Shown in pieces: positions 24,173 to 32,352 of a DNA stretch of 49,471 nt. The DNA is from Vicinamibacterales bacterium (lineage in GTDB: Bacteria > Acidobacteriota > Vicinamibacteria > Vicinamibacterales > JAMQPK01): positions 1 to 49,471 of the forward strand of contig JAMQPK010000217.1 of NCBI GenBank assembly GCA_023717525.1. Reading direction: 5' to 3'. Within the stretch, counting starts at the first letter, position 1. Every line of letters starts with the position of its first letter. The notes below the pieces were generated by a model that was not told the DNA's origin, did not search any database, and saw only the letters and a list, made by a program, of their open reading frames with translations. Position numbers and translations under genes: made by a program.

Positions 24173-26806
24173 ATGCCCACTCCAGCTCACAGGCAGATTC
24201 CCTGGCACAAACGCATGGAGGCCCGCGTCATCGCGGGGACGCTCGTGCTGGTCGCACTATCGCTGGCCGGCGTGATGCTCGCTGCGACGCGAGTCGCGAC
24301 GCGCACAGCGGTCGATCGCGCCTCGGTAAATCTCGAAGATGGCCGGCAGGCGTTCTACCGGCTCGTCGACAGCCGTGCGGAGAACGCAGCGGCGCAGACG
24401 CGGCTCATCATGACGCTGCCGGTCTTCCGCGCAACGATCGCCTCGGGGGACATACCCACGATATCGGCGATGGCCGACGGATATCGCAACGACCTGAACG
24501 CAAGATTCGTGATTCTCACCGACGCCGGCGGCCGCATCATCTCTGCTCCCGGCTGGCCCACAGGATGGCAGACGCCGTCGACGCTGCTCAGCACGATTGC
24601 GAACGCGCGTGCGTCTTCTCAGAGAGACATCGTCGCCGCCCAGAATCAGCTCTTCCTCGTCGTGTCTGAACCCGCGAGGTTCGCCGAGGAACTCATCGGA
24701 ACCATCACGTTCGGTTTTCCCATCGACGATCGTGTCGCGCAGGAGCTCGCGCAGGTGACCCACTCGGAAGTGAACCTCGTGTCGAGCGGCCAGCTCACGG
24801 GCAGCAGCCTGCCGCCGCCAGAGCAAACGGAACTTCGAACCCATCTGGCGGGACCGGACACGCCAGCATCGGAAGGATTCTCCACCAAGCTCCGCGCCAT
24901 CGGCAGCCGCCGATTCGTTGGGGGATCGTTCCCGCTGTTTCGAGATCGCGCGTCGGATTCGGTCGGACGCCTGCTGCTCCTGCAGGATTGGGCGCCGACT
25001 CAGCAGTTCCTCGACGAATTGCAGCGCTCGCTCCTGCTGGCGGGGTTCGTCGGATTCATCATTGCGCTCGGCGGAGGATTGGTCTTCAGCCGCCGGACGA
25101 GCCAACCCGTGATGGACATCTCCGCAGCGGCGCTCGACATCGCCGAAGGCGACTGGGCTCGGCAGGTTCCCGTGCGAGGCAGCGCCGAGGCGATCTCCAT
25201 GGCGTCGGCCTTCAACCACATGACGAAGAGCCTCCGCGACCAGGCCGAGCGGCTGAAGGCGTCGTCACAACGGTTCTCGACCGTCACGCAGTCGGCGCGC
25301 GATGCGATTATCTCGACCGACGAGCGCGGCAACATCACGTTCTGGAATCGCAGCGCGGAAGCGACGTTCGGTTACGCCGAGGAGGAGGCCGTCGGTCGAT
25401 CCATCACGATGCTGATGACCCAAGCCGACCGAGCTGCCTACGAATCAGCGTTGCCGGCCCCGCGTGATGAAGACGTGACGTTCGGCCGAACGATTGAAGT
25501 GACTGGCGTCCGCAAAGACGGCGGATCGTTCCCGAGTGAGTTTTCGCTCGCGGCCGTGCGCACGGCACAGGGCACGGTCTTTACGGCTGTAGTCCGCGAC
25601 GTGATGGAGCGCAAGCAGGCGCAGGATGCTCTTCATCAACGTGACGAACAGCTCCGCCAGGCCCAGAAGATGGAGGCCATCGGCCGTCTCGCGGGCGGTG
25701 TTGCCCACGACTTCAACAATCTCCTGATGGCGATACGCGGGTATGCGGAGTTGCTCATCCAGGAACTGGCGGACAGCGCCGAGCGACGCGCGGATGCGGA
25801 AGAAATTCTGAAGGCCGCCGATCGCGCAGCCGGGCTGACCAGACAGCTGCTCGCATTCAGCCGCCGCCAGGTGATCACGCAGCAGGCGGTCGCGCTCGAT
25901 CAGGTGGTGGAGAGCATGCAGAACATGCTGCAGCGGCTGATCGGCGAGGACGTTGCGCTCGAGACGGAAGTATGGCCAGGGCTCACGCCGGTTCTCGCCG
26001 ACCGGACGCAAGTCGAGCAGATTATCGTGAACCTCGTCGTGAACGCTCGCGACGCGATGACGGGCGGCGGTCAAATTGCGATCGAGCTGAGGAACATCGA
26101 ACTTGACGGCATTGGGGTCGCAGCACACCCTGGGTTGAAGCCGGGGCACTACGTCGAGATGGCGATCAGCGACACAGGCAGCGGCATGGACGCCGAAACG
26201 TCAGCGAAGATCTTCGAACCCTTCTTCACGACGAAGGAGGACGGCAAGGGCACCGGCCTCGGCCTGGCGACGGTGTACGGCATTGTCCAACAGAACAGCG
26301 GCGCCATCGAAGTGCAGAGCAAGATCGGCCACGGCACCACGTTCTACATTTATCTGCCTGTCGCCACCGACTTCGGCAAGCCTGCCGCCCCGCGGCCGGC
26401 GAAGATGTCTGGCGGCTCAGAGACCGTGCTCCTCGTCGAAGACGACGACCGCGTGCGCGTGCTCGTGTCCACGATGTTGAGAAAGCACGGCTACACCGTG
26501 CTGCTGGCCTCGCAAGGCGACCAGGCGCTCGAGATCGCGGCGCGGCACCACGGCCGCATTCACCTCCTCCTGACCGACGTCGTGATGCCCGGCATCAGCG
26601 GCCGTGCGCTCGCCGAGCGGCTGATGATGACACGGCCAGACACGCGCGTGCTGTTCATGTCGGGGTATTCAGACGACGAGATTCTTCGGCACGGTGTGAA
26701 GAGCGCGAACACGTTGTTCGTGCAGAAACCGTTTTCGGTGGAAGGGCTGGCCGACAAGATTCGAGAAATACTGAGCGCTCCAGCCGATATCGCGCTGAGG
26801 AAATAG
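24173..26806 (+). CDS. Hybrid sensor histidine kinase with periplasmic sensor, HAMP, PAS and receiver
   Basis: The protein has 877 residues. A transmembrane helix (about 20-42) is followed by a periplasmic CACHE-like region (about 45-285), a second helix near 290-310, HAMP (to about 365), PAS (about 365-480), HisKA with H512 (GGVAHDFNNLL), an HATPase domain (VNARDAM; DTGSGM; TGLGLATVYG) and a C-terminal receiver with phospho-acceptor D802 (LLLTDVVMPG). No separate response regulator is next to it. Gene order suggests it senses the redox or solute state handled by the cupredoxin and barrel; that is inference. The output partner is unknown. Confidence 0.9.
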   Translation: MPTPAHRQIPWHKRMEARVIAGTLVLVALSLAGVMLAATRVATRTAVDRASVNLEDGRQAFYRLVDSRAENAAAQTRLIMTLPVFRATIASGDIPTISAMADGYRNDLNARFVILTDAGGRIISAPGWPTGWQTPSTLLSTIANARASSQRDIVAAQNQLFLVVSEPARFAEELIGTITFGFPIDDRVAQELAQVTHSEVNLVSSGQLTGSSLPPPEQTELRTHLAGPDTPASEGFSTKLRAIGSRRFVGGSFPLFRDRASDSVGRLLLLQDWAPTQQFLDELQRSLLLAGFVGFIIALGGGLVFSRRTSQPVMDISAAALDIAEGDWARQVPVRGSAEAISMASAFNHMTKSLRDQAERLKASSQRFSTVTQSARDAIISTDERGNITFWNRSAEATFGYAEEEAVGRSITMLMTQADRAAYESALPAPRDEDVTFGRTIEVTGVRKDGGSFPSEFSLAAVRTAQGTVFTAVVRDVMERKQAQDALHQRDEQLRQAQKMEAIGRLAGGVAHDFNNLLMAIRGYAELLIQELADSAERRADAEEILKAADRAAGLTRQLLAFSRRQVITQQAVALDQVVESMQNMLQRLIGEDVALETEVWPGLTPVLADRTQVEQIIVNLVVNARDAMTGGGQIAIELRNIELDGIGVAAHPGLKPGHYVEMAISDTGSGMDAETSAKIFEPFFTTKEDGKGTGLGLATVYGIVQQNSGAIEVQSKIGHGTTFYIYLPVATDFGKPAAPRPAKMSGGSETVLLVEDDDRVRVLVSTMLRKHGYTVLLASQGDQALEIAARHHGRIHLLLTDVVMPGISGRALAERLMMTRPDTRVLFMSGYSDDEILRHGVKSANTLFVQKPFSVEGLADKIREILSAPADIALRK

Positions 26807-26872
26807 GGAACACGAAGGCACGAAGACAGGCACCTCCCAAGATCACGAAGAAGGGCTATTGCCTAAGGCCTT

Positions 26873-26908
26873 GGGCTCTGGGCTTCGGGCTTCGGGCTTC
26901 GGGCTTCA
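26873..26908. repeat. Degenerate tandem repeat, GGGCTTCG family
   Basis: Five units read GGGCTCTG, GGGCTTC, GGGCTTC, GGGCTTC, GGGCTTC. They are related to the spacers at 17114, 35427 and 45231. Confidence 0.7.
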
Positions 26909-26911
26909 GAC

Positions 26912-27088
26912 CTATTTCAAATCTTCAGCGAGCGTCCACATCGTGAGCAGACCGGGCGCAAAGGGGGAGCGGTATAGAACCGTATCGCTCCTCGTGGCAC
27001 ACCGGATTCGGTACGACATCAAGGAAACAACGAAAAACAAACCTAGCCCAAAGGTCCAGGTTCGGGCATAAGGTGAGAGCGCGGTCAT
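26912..27088 (-). CDS. Possible small membrane protein (58 aa), doubtful
   Basis: This is an ATG-started frame with one hydrophobic segment, FGLGLFFVVSLMSY, and a polar C-terminus ending LTMWTLAEDLK. A weak AGGCGA lies upstream. Codon use is less G/C-biased at third positions than the neighbours, and no family is recognised. It lies beyond the PQQ dehydrogenase terminator, so it would need its own promoter. It may be a chance frame. Confidence 0.2.
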   Translation of the reverse strand: MTALSPYARTWTFGLGLFFVVSLMSYRIRCATRSDTVLYRSPFAPGLLTMWTLAEDLK

Positions 27089-27115
27089 ATTTCGCCTGGC
27101 TCTGCTGTGTTCAAT

Positions 27116-27149
27116 AAGAAAAAAGGGCGCCCAATATTGAAGCGCCCTT
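27116..27149 (-). terminator. Rho-independent terminator of the PQQ dehydrogenase transcript
   Basis: On the minus strand the stem AAGGGCGC / GCGCCCTT, with a 10-11 base loop, is followed by TTTTTTC. It lies about 80-110 bases past the stop at 27226, with the AACGACTAA repeat in between. Confidence 0.85.
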
Positions 27150-27155
27150 CCACTC

Positions 27156-27225
27156 GACCAACGACTGACGACTGGGACCAACGACTAACGACTGGCACTA
27201 ACGACCAACGACCAATGACCAACGA
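27156..27225. repeat. Degenerate tandem repeat, ACCAACGACTAACGACT family
   Basis: About eight to nine units of (A/G)ACCAACG or ACGACTA(A/G) abut the stop codon of the PQQ dehydrogenase. The reverse complement of the same family follows the sigma-54 activator at 38255-38312. Confidence 0.7.
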
Positions 27226-29385
27226 CTAAGGGAGCGCAAGTGCGATTAGCTCTGCCGGCGACGTCCGCGATCCCACCGATACCGCGATGTACTGCTTGCC
27301 TGCGATCGAGTAGGTCATCGGATTGCCGCACGTGCCGCCCGGCAGCGTCATCTCGTGCACGACATCGCCAGTCTTCTTGTCGTACGCGTAGAACATGGGA
27401 CCGCCGCCGTTGCCGCTGCGGAACAAGCCGCAGCCCTGGCCCGCGAACATCAGCGTTTTGGTGACGACGATACCGCCTTCATCCGCGCGGCCGGTCTTGG
27501 GAATCGTGAGTCCCTTCAACGCCGGATGCGTTTTGATCCAGTCATACGTGTCGCCGTTGGCGACCTGCCACGCAATGTCGCCGGTGTTCATGCTGTAAGC
27601 CGTGATGCGGCCGTATGGCGGCTTCACCATCGGCAGACCCTGCGGGCCGATGCCCCAGGGTCCGCGGCTGACGCCCGGGCCCACGACAACCGGGCCGCCC
27701 GCGCCGCGCCCGCCTCCCCCGGCACCGCCACCGCGCGCTCCGCCACCGGCGCCACCGGGGGCACCTGCCGGACCGGCGTTGGTTCCGCCCGGTGCCGCGC
27801 CGGGACCGGGTCCGGCTGCACGAGCGCCGCCAGCCGCGCCGGCACCTCCGCCGCCTTCCTGAGGCACCGCGCCGCCAGCACCGCCGATGTAAGTCATGTC
27901 CGATCGCGTGCCGCCCACTTGCAGCGCCTGAACCGACATGTTCGTCACCGACGGAACGTACAACATGTTCGTTTCGGGGTCCCACGCCGCGCCCTGCCAC
28001 AACGCCGAGCCCTGATTGCCGGGAATCTGTAACGTTCCTCGGAGACCGCCCGCCACCGCAACGCTCGGCGGCGTGAACAGCGGCCCCATGCGGTAGTCCT
28101 TCGTCAACGCGAGGGCTTCAGCCCGCAGCTCTGGCGTAAAGTCGATCAGATCCTGCTCCTGGGCGCCTTGCCGGTCGTACGGCAGAGGCTTGGTCGGATG
28201 GGGTTGCGTGGGCGAATACCATTCGCCCGGCGTGTCGCCGGGCGCGGCGGAACGTTCCTCGATCGGCCACACGGGCTTGCCGTTCGTGCGGTCGTAGACG
28301 AAGAGGTAGCTCCATTTGGTCGGCTGCGCGACAGCGCGGATCGCGCGGCCATCGACCGTCACATTGATGAGCGTCGGGGGCGACGACAAGTCGTAGTCCC
28401 AGATGTCGTGATGCACCAGCTGCTGATGCCAGATCCGCTTTCCGGTTTTCGCATCGAGACAGACGAGGCTGCCGGCAAACAGGTTGTTGCCAGGACGGTG
28501 TCCGCCGTAGAAATCGCCTGTTGCGGACTCAACAGGCAGGTACACGTAACCGAGCTCCTCGTCGGCCGAGAACGGCGACCACACAGCCGTGTTACCGGTG
28601 TAAGACCATGAATCGTTCAGCCACGTGTCGTTGCCGAACTCTCCCGGGTGCGGAATGGTGTGGAATGTCCAGATGCGTCTTCCGGTCCTCACGTCGAAGC
28701 CGCGCACGTACCCCTTCGTGTTCTGCTTCGAACGCGGTGCGGTTCCCGCAAGCAGCGCGGCGCCCGTCACGATGACGTCCTTCACCACAACGGCCGGCGA
28801 GCTCGATCCGATGGTGCCGTCCCTGGGAAGCGGTTGATCGAAATCCTCGTACAAGTCGACGATGCCGCCCTTTCCAAACCTGGGATCGGGGATGCCGGTC
28901 TTCGCATCGAGCGACACGAGCCGATAGCCTTTGGAGATCAGGATGATGCGCTGCTCTTTGCCGTCGGTCCAGTACTCGACACCGCGGCTGACGCTTCGCG
29001 GCGCCATGTCGGCGCGCGCCCCCTCGTCGAGGCGGTACATCCATATCGTTTCGCCCGATGCGCCATCGATCGCGACCACGGCGCGGCGCGTGCCCGCGGT
29101 TGTGTAGAGCACGCCTCCGACCATCAGCGGTGTCGCCTCCATGTTGGCGTCGGCGCGAGGACCGTAATTGTCGGCTTTCCAGCGCCACGCGATCCGCAGA
29201 TTCTTGACGTTCTCTCGATTGATTTGATCCAACGGCGAATATTTGGTGCCGCCGGCGTCTCCGCCCCAATGCGGCCACTCGCCGTTCTTCACGCCGGTCT
29301 GCCCGGACACGATCATCGTCATCCAGAGCATCAGCGTCGCAACCGGAACAAGCACCGGTGCCACGCGCAGAAATCTCCTGAGCAT
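27226..29385 (-). CDS. PQQ-dependent (quinoprotein) dehydrogenase
   Basis: The protein has 719 residues. ATG 29385 is chosen because GAGGGAG lies 7 bases upstream; the frame also opens at TTG 29415. A hydrophobic N-terminus (VAPVLVPVATLMLWMTMIV) serves as signal or anchor. The eight-bladed propeller is visible in repeats such as GGVLYTTAGTRRAVVAIDGA, SGETIWMY and TGKRIWHQQLVHHDIWDYDL, characteristic of membrane-type PQQ dehydrogenases. No CxxCH is present, so there is no haem domain. An unusual Gly/Ala/Pro-rich insert occupies about residues 500-570, between blades. The substrate (glucose, alcohol or other polyol) is unresolved. It is transcribed alone between a TATAAT and a terminator. Confidence 0.88.
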   Translation of the reverse strand: MLRRFLRVAPVLVPVATLMLWMTMIVSGQTGVKNGEWPHWGGDAGGTKYSPLDQINRENVKNLRIAWRWKADNYGPRADANMEATPLMVGGVLYTTAGTRRAVVAIDGASGETIWMYRLDEGARADMAPRSVSRGVEYWTDGKEQRIILISKGYRLVSLDAKTGIPDPRFGKGGIVDLYEDFDQPLPRDGTIGSSSPAVVVKDVIVTGAALLAGTAPRSKQNTKGYVRGFDVRTGRRIWTFHTIPHPGEFGNDTWLNDSWSYTGNTAVWSPFSADEELGYVYLPVESATGDFYGGHRPGNNLFAGSLVCLDAKTGKRIWHQQLVHHDIWDYDLSSPPTLINVTVDGRAIRAVAQPTKWSYLFVYDRTNGKPVWPIEERSAAPGDTPGEWYSPTQPHPTKPLPYDRQGAQEQDLIDFTPELRAEALALTKDYRMGPLFTPPSVAVAGGLRGTLQIPGNQGSALWQGAAWDPETNMLYVPSVTNMSVQALQVGGTRSDMTYIGGAGGAVPQEGGGGAGAAGGARAAGPGPGAAPGGTNAGPAGAPGGAGGGARGGGAGGGGRGAGGPVVVGPGVSRGPWGIGPQGLPMVKPPYGRITAYSMNTGDIAWQVANGDTYDWIKTHPALKGLTIPKTGRADEGGIVVTKTLMFAGQGCGLFRSGNGGGPMFYAYDKKTGDVVHEMTLPGGTCGNPMTYSIAGKQYIAVSVGSRTSPAELIALALP

Positions 29386-29440
29386 GCGAGCGCTCCCTCT
29401 TCGTTGTGAAATCAAACTATTGGTTGGGATCTACCACGAC

Positions 29441-29446
29441 ATTATA
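29441..29446 (-). promoter_or_regulatory. -10 box of the PQQ dehydrogenase promoter
   Basis: The minus strand has a perfect TATAAT about 55 bases before ATG 29385. The -35 region falls in the GAACTCTA repeat and has no good TTGACA. Confidence 0.45.
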
Positions 29447-29451
29447 TCTAT

Positions 29452-29490
29452 GGAACTCTAGAACTCTAGAACTCTAGAACCTTGTTCTAG
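29452..29490. repeat. Degenerate tandem repeat, GAACTCTA family
   Basis: Three GAACTCTA units are followed by GAACCTTGTTCTAG. The TAG stop of the kinase gene (29489-29487) lies inside the last TTCTAG. It is the reverse complement of the GTTCTAGG family at 5663 and 34131. Confidence 0.7.
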
Positions 29491-31541
29491 TGTCGGGTGG
29501 TGGCGACGAGGGCGGGACCGGGTACGTGGTCGGCAGCGCCGGCTGGAATCGACAGGCGGAAGCAGGCGCCTTTGTCGGTCGGCAAGAGCTGCAATGAGCC
29601 GCCGTGCGCCTCCGCGATACCCATCGCGATCGACAGACCGAGTCCGGTGCCCTCGCCCACTTCCTTCGTCGAGAAGAAGGGCTCGAACACCCGGCCGGCA
29701 AGCGCCGCCGGCACGCCCGGACCATCGTCGCGAATCTCGACGGCAACCAAATCGCCGGAACGGTCAGTGCTGACCGTCAGCGTGCCGCCTTTGTTCGCCG
29801 CACGCATCGCCTGTTCGGCGTTCAGGATCAGATTCAGGATCACCTGCTGAATTTCTTCTGGATTCACGACGACCGACGGCAGACCGTCGGCGTAGCTCTC
29901 GAACAGCCGGATACTCGCGGAGCCAAATTCGTACGACCGCAGCGCAATCGTCGTCCTGACGATCTCATTGAGGTCGGCCACCGAGCGCTCTGTCGACGAA
30001 CGCCGCACGAAAGCGAGCAGGTTCCGGACAATCTTGCCCGCGCGAATGGCTTCCGAGCGTACGTGTTCGAGGTCGCGCCGCGGTTCAGGGCGTTGCTCGG
30101 CGTCGATCAGCAACTCGGTAAACCCCAGGATGGATTGCAGCGGGTTGTTCAACTCGTGGGCGATACCGGAAACCAGCTGGCCGACCGCGGACAGCCGCTC
30201 GCTGTGAATCAAATGGCCACGCAGCCGAATCTCTTCGGTGATGTCGCGTTCCATGTGAACGAAGTGCGTCACGTCGCCGCGTTCGGTGCACAGCGGCACG
30301 ATGGCGCACGCCGCCTGAAACGTCGATCCGTCCTTGCGCCTGTGCACCAGAGTGCCGGTCCACGCTTCGCCCTTGCGCATGCTGCGAATCTCGTAGAGCA
30401 CCGATTGCGATTCGCCCGCCAGTACCTCCATCGGCGACCGATCGAGCAAATCTCCGATCTCGTACCCAACGGCCTCGCAGAACGCTCTGTTGGCATGACG
30501 CACGGCACCATCGAGCGAAACGATCAGGATCAGCTCGTTGGCTTCTTCGACGGCGGCGCCCATCAGACGCAGCTTCGCGTCCACCTGCCGTACTTCCGCT
30601 CGCTCGACCGCCAGGCGCGCCATCAGCAGCGGAAGCACCGACACAATCGCCACGGCTGTCGACAGATCCTGAAGCCTGTCGACTTCGCCGGACGGCGCCG
30701 CGCGACGGAGCCCGTAGTCGATCAGCGGCAGCAGCGCGAGCCCCGCGAAAATAATCCAGGGACGCGAAGGTGATTCGTCGGTATCGCCCTGCGCGGCAAC
30801 GGTTGACTTCGGCGCCTCGGCAGCCGCCCACGGGTAGAAGGCGAACGGCAGAATCCACATCACATCGCCGAGCGACGCACTCTGGTAGAACCCCTGCCAG
30901 AGTTCTGCGTTGCCGAGCGTGAGCGTGATCAGACTGATGCACAGGCCAAGCGCCAGACGACGGTACGTCGCCCGCCATCCAGGATCGTCAGCCAGAAACA
31001 CCGCCACGGTCATCCCGATGCAGACGAGAAATTGCTGGAGCTCGGAAAGGAGCAACAATGACTGCGATGCCGCCTGCGACGCGACGGTCGCGTCGGAGAC
31101 GACGACGAAATGCGAGTAGAGGAAGCCGGTCAGCACCGCGATGCCGGCGATATCGACCGCGGTCGTCGCGGCGACTTTTTCGCGTGCCCCTCGATGCGGC
31201 TGGGCGAGCAGCGCAAGCAGCGGCGCCACAGCGCCAAACAGTGCAAATACGGCATGCCACCCGAGCCAGGATGTGCTGACGCCGAGCAGTAGTTCGTCGA
31301 CCGACCACCCGACCACGCTGATGGCGGACATCAGCAGGCCGAGGGCAAGCGTCGCCCAGAACAGCCACTGGCAGCCGGTCCACGCGTGCCTGCGTCTGGC
31401 AATCACGACCACGCCGACGAGCGGCGGGACCAGCAGTGCAAAAATTCGATACCAGGGAAGGACTGCCGGAAACGGCCGGAGATAGGCGCCTAAGAACGCG
31501 TAGAGAATTGAGTAGCCAACGCCGAAGCCAAGCCAGCCCAT
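29487..31541 (-). CDS. Membrane histidine kinase with N-terminal multi-TM domain and PAS
   Basis: The protein has 684 residues. Residues 1-240 hold seven or eight transmembrane helices, and two further hydrophobic segments span about 262-310. A PAS domain follows (about 325-435; HANRAFCEAVGYEIGDLL), then HisKA with H462 (SGIAHELNNPLQSILGF) and an HATPase domain (LNAEQAM; DDGPGVP; GTGLGLSIAMG). The architecture resembles NtrB/PAS kinases with 7TM sensors. It is divergent from the PhoB-like regulator 124 bases away, so its cognate regulator is not fixed by position. The signal is unknown. Confidence 0.9.
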   Translation of the reverse strand: MGWLGFGVGYSILYAFLGAYLRPFPAVLPWYRIFALLVPPLVGVVVIARRRHAWTGCQWLFWATLALGLLMSAISVVGWSVDELLLGVSTSWLGWHAVFALFGAVAPLLALLAQPHRGAREKVAATTAVDIAGIAVLTGFLYSHFVVVSDATVASQAASQSLLLLSELQQFLVCIGMTVAVFLADDPGWRATYRRLALGLCISLITLTLGNAELWQGFYQSASLGDVMWILPFAFYPWAAAEAPKSTVAAQGDTDESPSRPWIIFAGLALLPLIDYGLRRAAPSGEVDRLQDLSTAVAIVSVLPLLMARLAVERAEVRQVDAKLRLMGAAVEEANELILIVSLDGAVRHANRAFCEAVGYEIGDLLDRSPMEVLAGESQSVLYEIRSMRKGEAWTGTLVHRRKDGSTFQAACAIVPLCTERGDVTHFVHMERDITEEIRLRGHLIHSERLSAVGQLVSGIAHELNNPLQSILGFTELLIDAEQRPEPRRDLEHVRSEAIRAGKIVRNLLAFVRRSSTERSVADLNEIVRTTIALRSYEFGSASIRLFESYADGLPSVVVNPEEIQQVILNLILNAEQAMRAANKGGTLTVSTDRSGDLVAVEIRDDGPGVPAALAGRVFEPFFSTKEVGEGTGLGLSIAMGIAEAHGGSLQLLPTDKGACFRLSIPAGAADHVPGPALVATTRH

Positions 31542-31611
31542 CTAGGTACAGATGTCGGCTGGAAGGCCCTCCAACCACAGGCTTTGGCGGCACTTTTGTG
31601 CAGAATCAATC

Positions 31612-31651
31612 TGTCGGACAACCGCCGACAACCGGCGCGACCCGCTATACT
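31612..31651 (+). promoter_or_regulatory. Promoter and dyad upstream of the PhoB-like regulator
   Basis: The -10 TATACT lies at 31646-31651, 14 bases before ATG 31666. Upstream, TGTCGG (31612-31617) and CCGACA (31625-31630) form a 6-bp dyad overlapping the -35 region, a possible operator. Confidence 0.4.
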
Positions 31652-31665
31652 TTCCCACCAGCGGC

Positions 31666-32349
31666 ATGCCGGGCATTTTGATCGTCGAAGATGACGCCGA
31701 TATCGCGGCGCTCATCGCTCACTACCTCGACAAATCGGACTATTCGGCCGACATCATCTCCGATGGGGGCAAAGCCCTCGTCCGGGCCAGAGAGGCCGTC
31801 CCCGACCTGGTCATCCTCGATCTGATGCTGCCTGGGCTGAACGGCCTCGAGGTATGCCGCATGCTCCGGGCGGACCCACGCACGGCGGCGGTGCCCATCA
31901 TCATGTTGACCGCCCGCGGCGAGGAGTCGGAGCGGATACACGGACTGGATGTCGGTGCGGACGACTACGTCGTGAAACCGTTCAGCCCCAACGAACTGAT
32001 GGCGCGCGTCCGCGCGCTGCTCCGGCGCGCTGCGCCGGCCGCCGAGCCGAAGGAACGCGTGCTTCAGTGCGGGCCGGTCCGACTCGACGTCGCCCGCCAC
32101 ACCGTCTCGATCGATGGCGAAGACGTGCGCCTGACAGCGAAAGAATTCCTTCTTCTGCAATATCTGATGGAGCATCGAGGCCGCGTGCTCTCGCGCGATC
32201 GCCTGCTGTCGGATGTCTGGGACTACCGGTACCCGGGCGCAACACGCACCGTCGACGTCCACGTCCGCCGGCTTCGCGAGAAACTGCCCTTCCTCGAGCA
32301 GGCGCTCGTCACGGTTCAGCAGTTCGGCTACAAACTTCTCGAGCCATAG
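31666..32349 (+). CDS. OmpR/PhoB-family response regulator
   Basis: The protein has 227 residues. The receiver has E8-D9-D10, phospho-acceptor D52 (LVILDLMLPGLNG), T82 and K104 (VVKPFSPNEL). The C-terminal winged helix (about 130-227) carries TAKEFLLLQYLMEHRGRVLS and the recognition helix GATRTVDVHVRRLREKL. The frame opens earlier at 31552, but the ATG at 31666 begins exactly at the domain. The kinase follows 3 bases after its stop, so they form a pair. The regulated genes are not visible. Confidence 0.94.
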   Translation: MPGILIVEDDADIAALIAHYLDKSDYSADIISDGGKALVRAREAVPDLVILDLMLPGLNGLEVCRMLRADPRTAAVPIIMLTARGEESERIHGLDVGADDYVVKPFSPNELMARVRALLRRAAPAAEPKERVLQCGPVRLDVARHTVSIDGEDVRLTAKEFLLLQYLMEHRGRVLSRDRLLSDVWDYRYPGATRTVDVHVRRLREKLPFLEQALVTVQQFGYKLLEP

Positions 32350-32352
32350 TGC

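Larger units (their letters stand above)
26807..27225. other. 419-base spacer between the kinase and PQQ dehydrogenase genes
   Basis: The spacer holds three repeat families and a minus-strand terminator, annotated separately. CACGAAGGCACGAAG starts near 26814. A possible 58-codon frame lies in the middle (26912-27088). No promoter is evident for either flanking gene; both end here convergently. Confidence 0.5.

Noticed and set aside
31552-31665. Upstream extension of the PhoB-like regulator
   Set aside because: The added residues do not resemble a receiver, and they span a promoter and a dyad. ATG 31666 begins exactly at the conserved fold.
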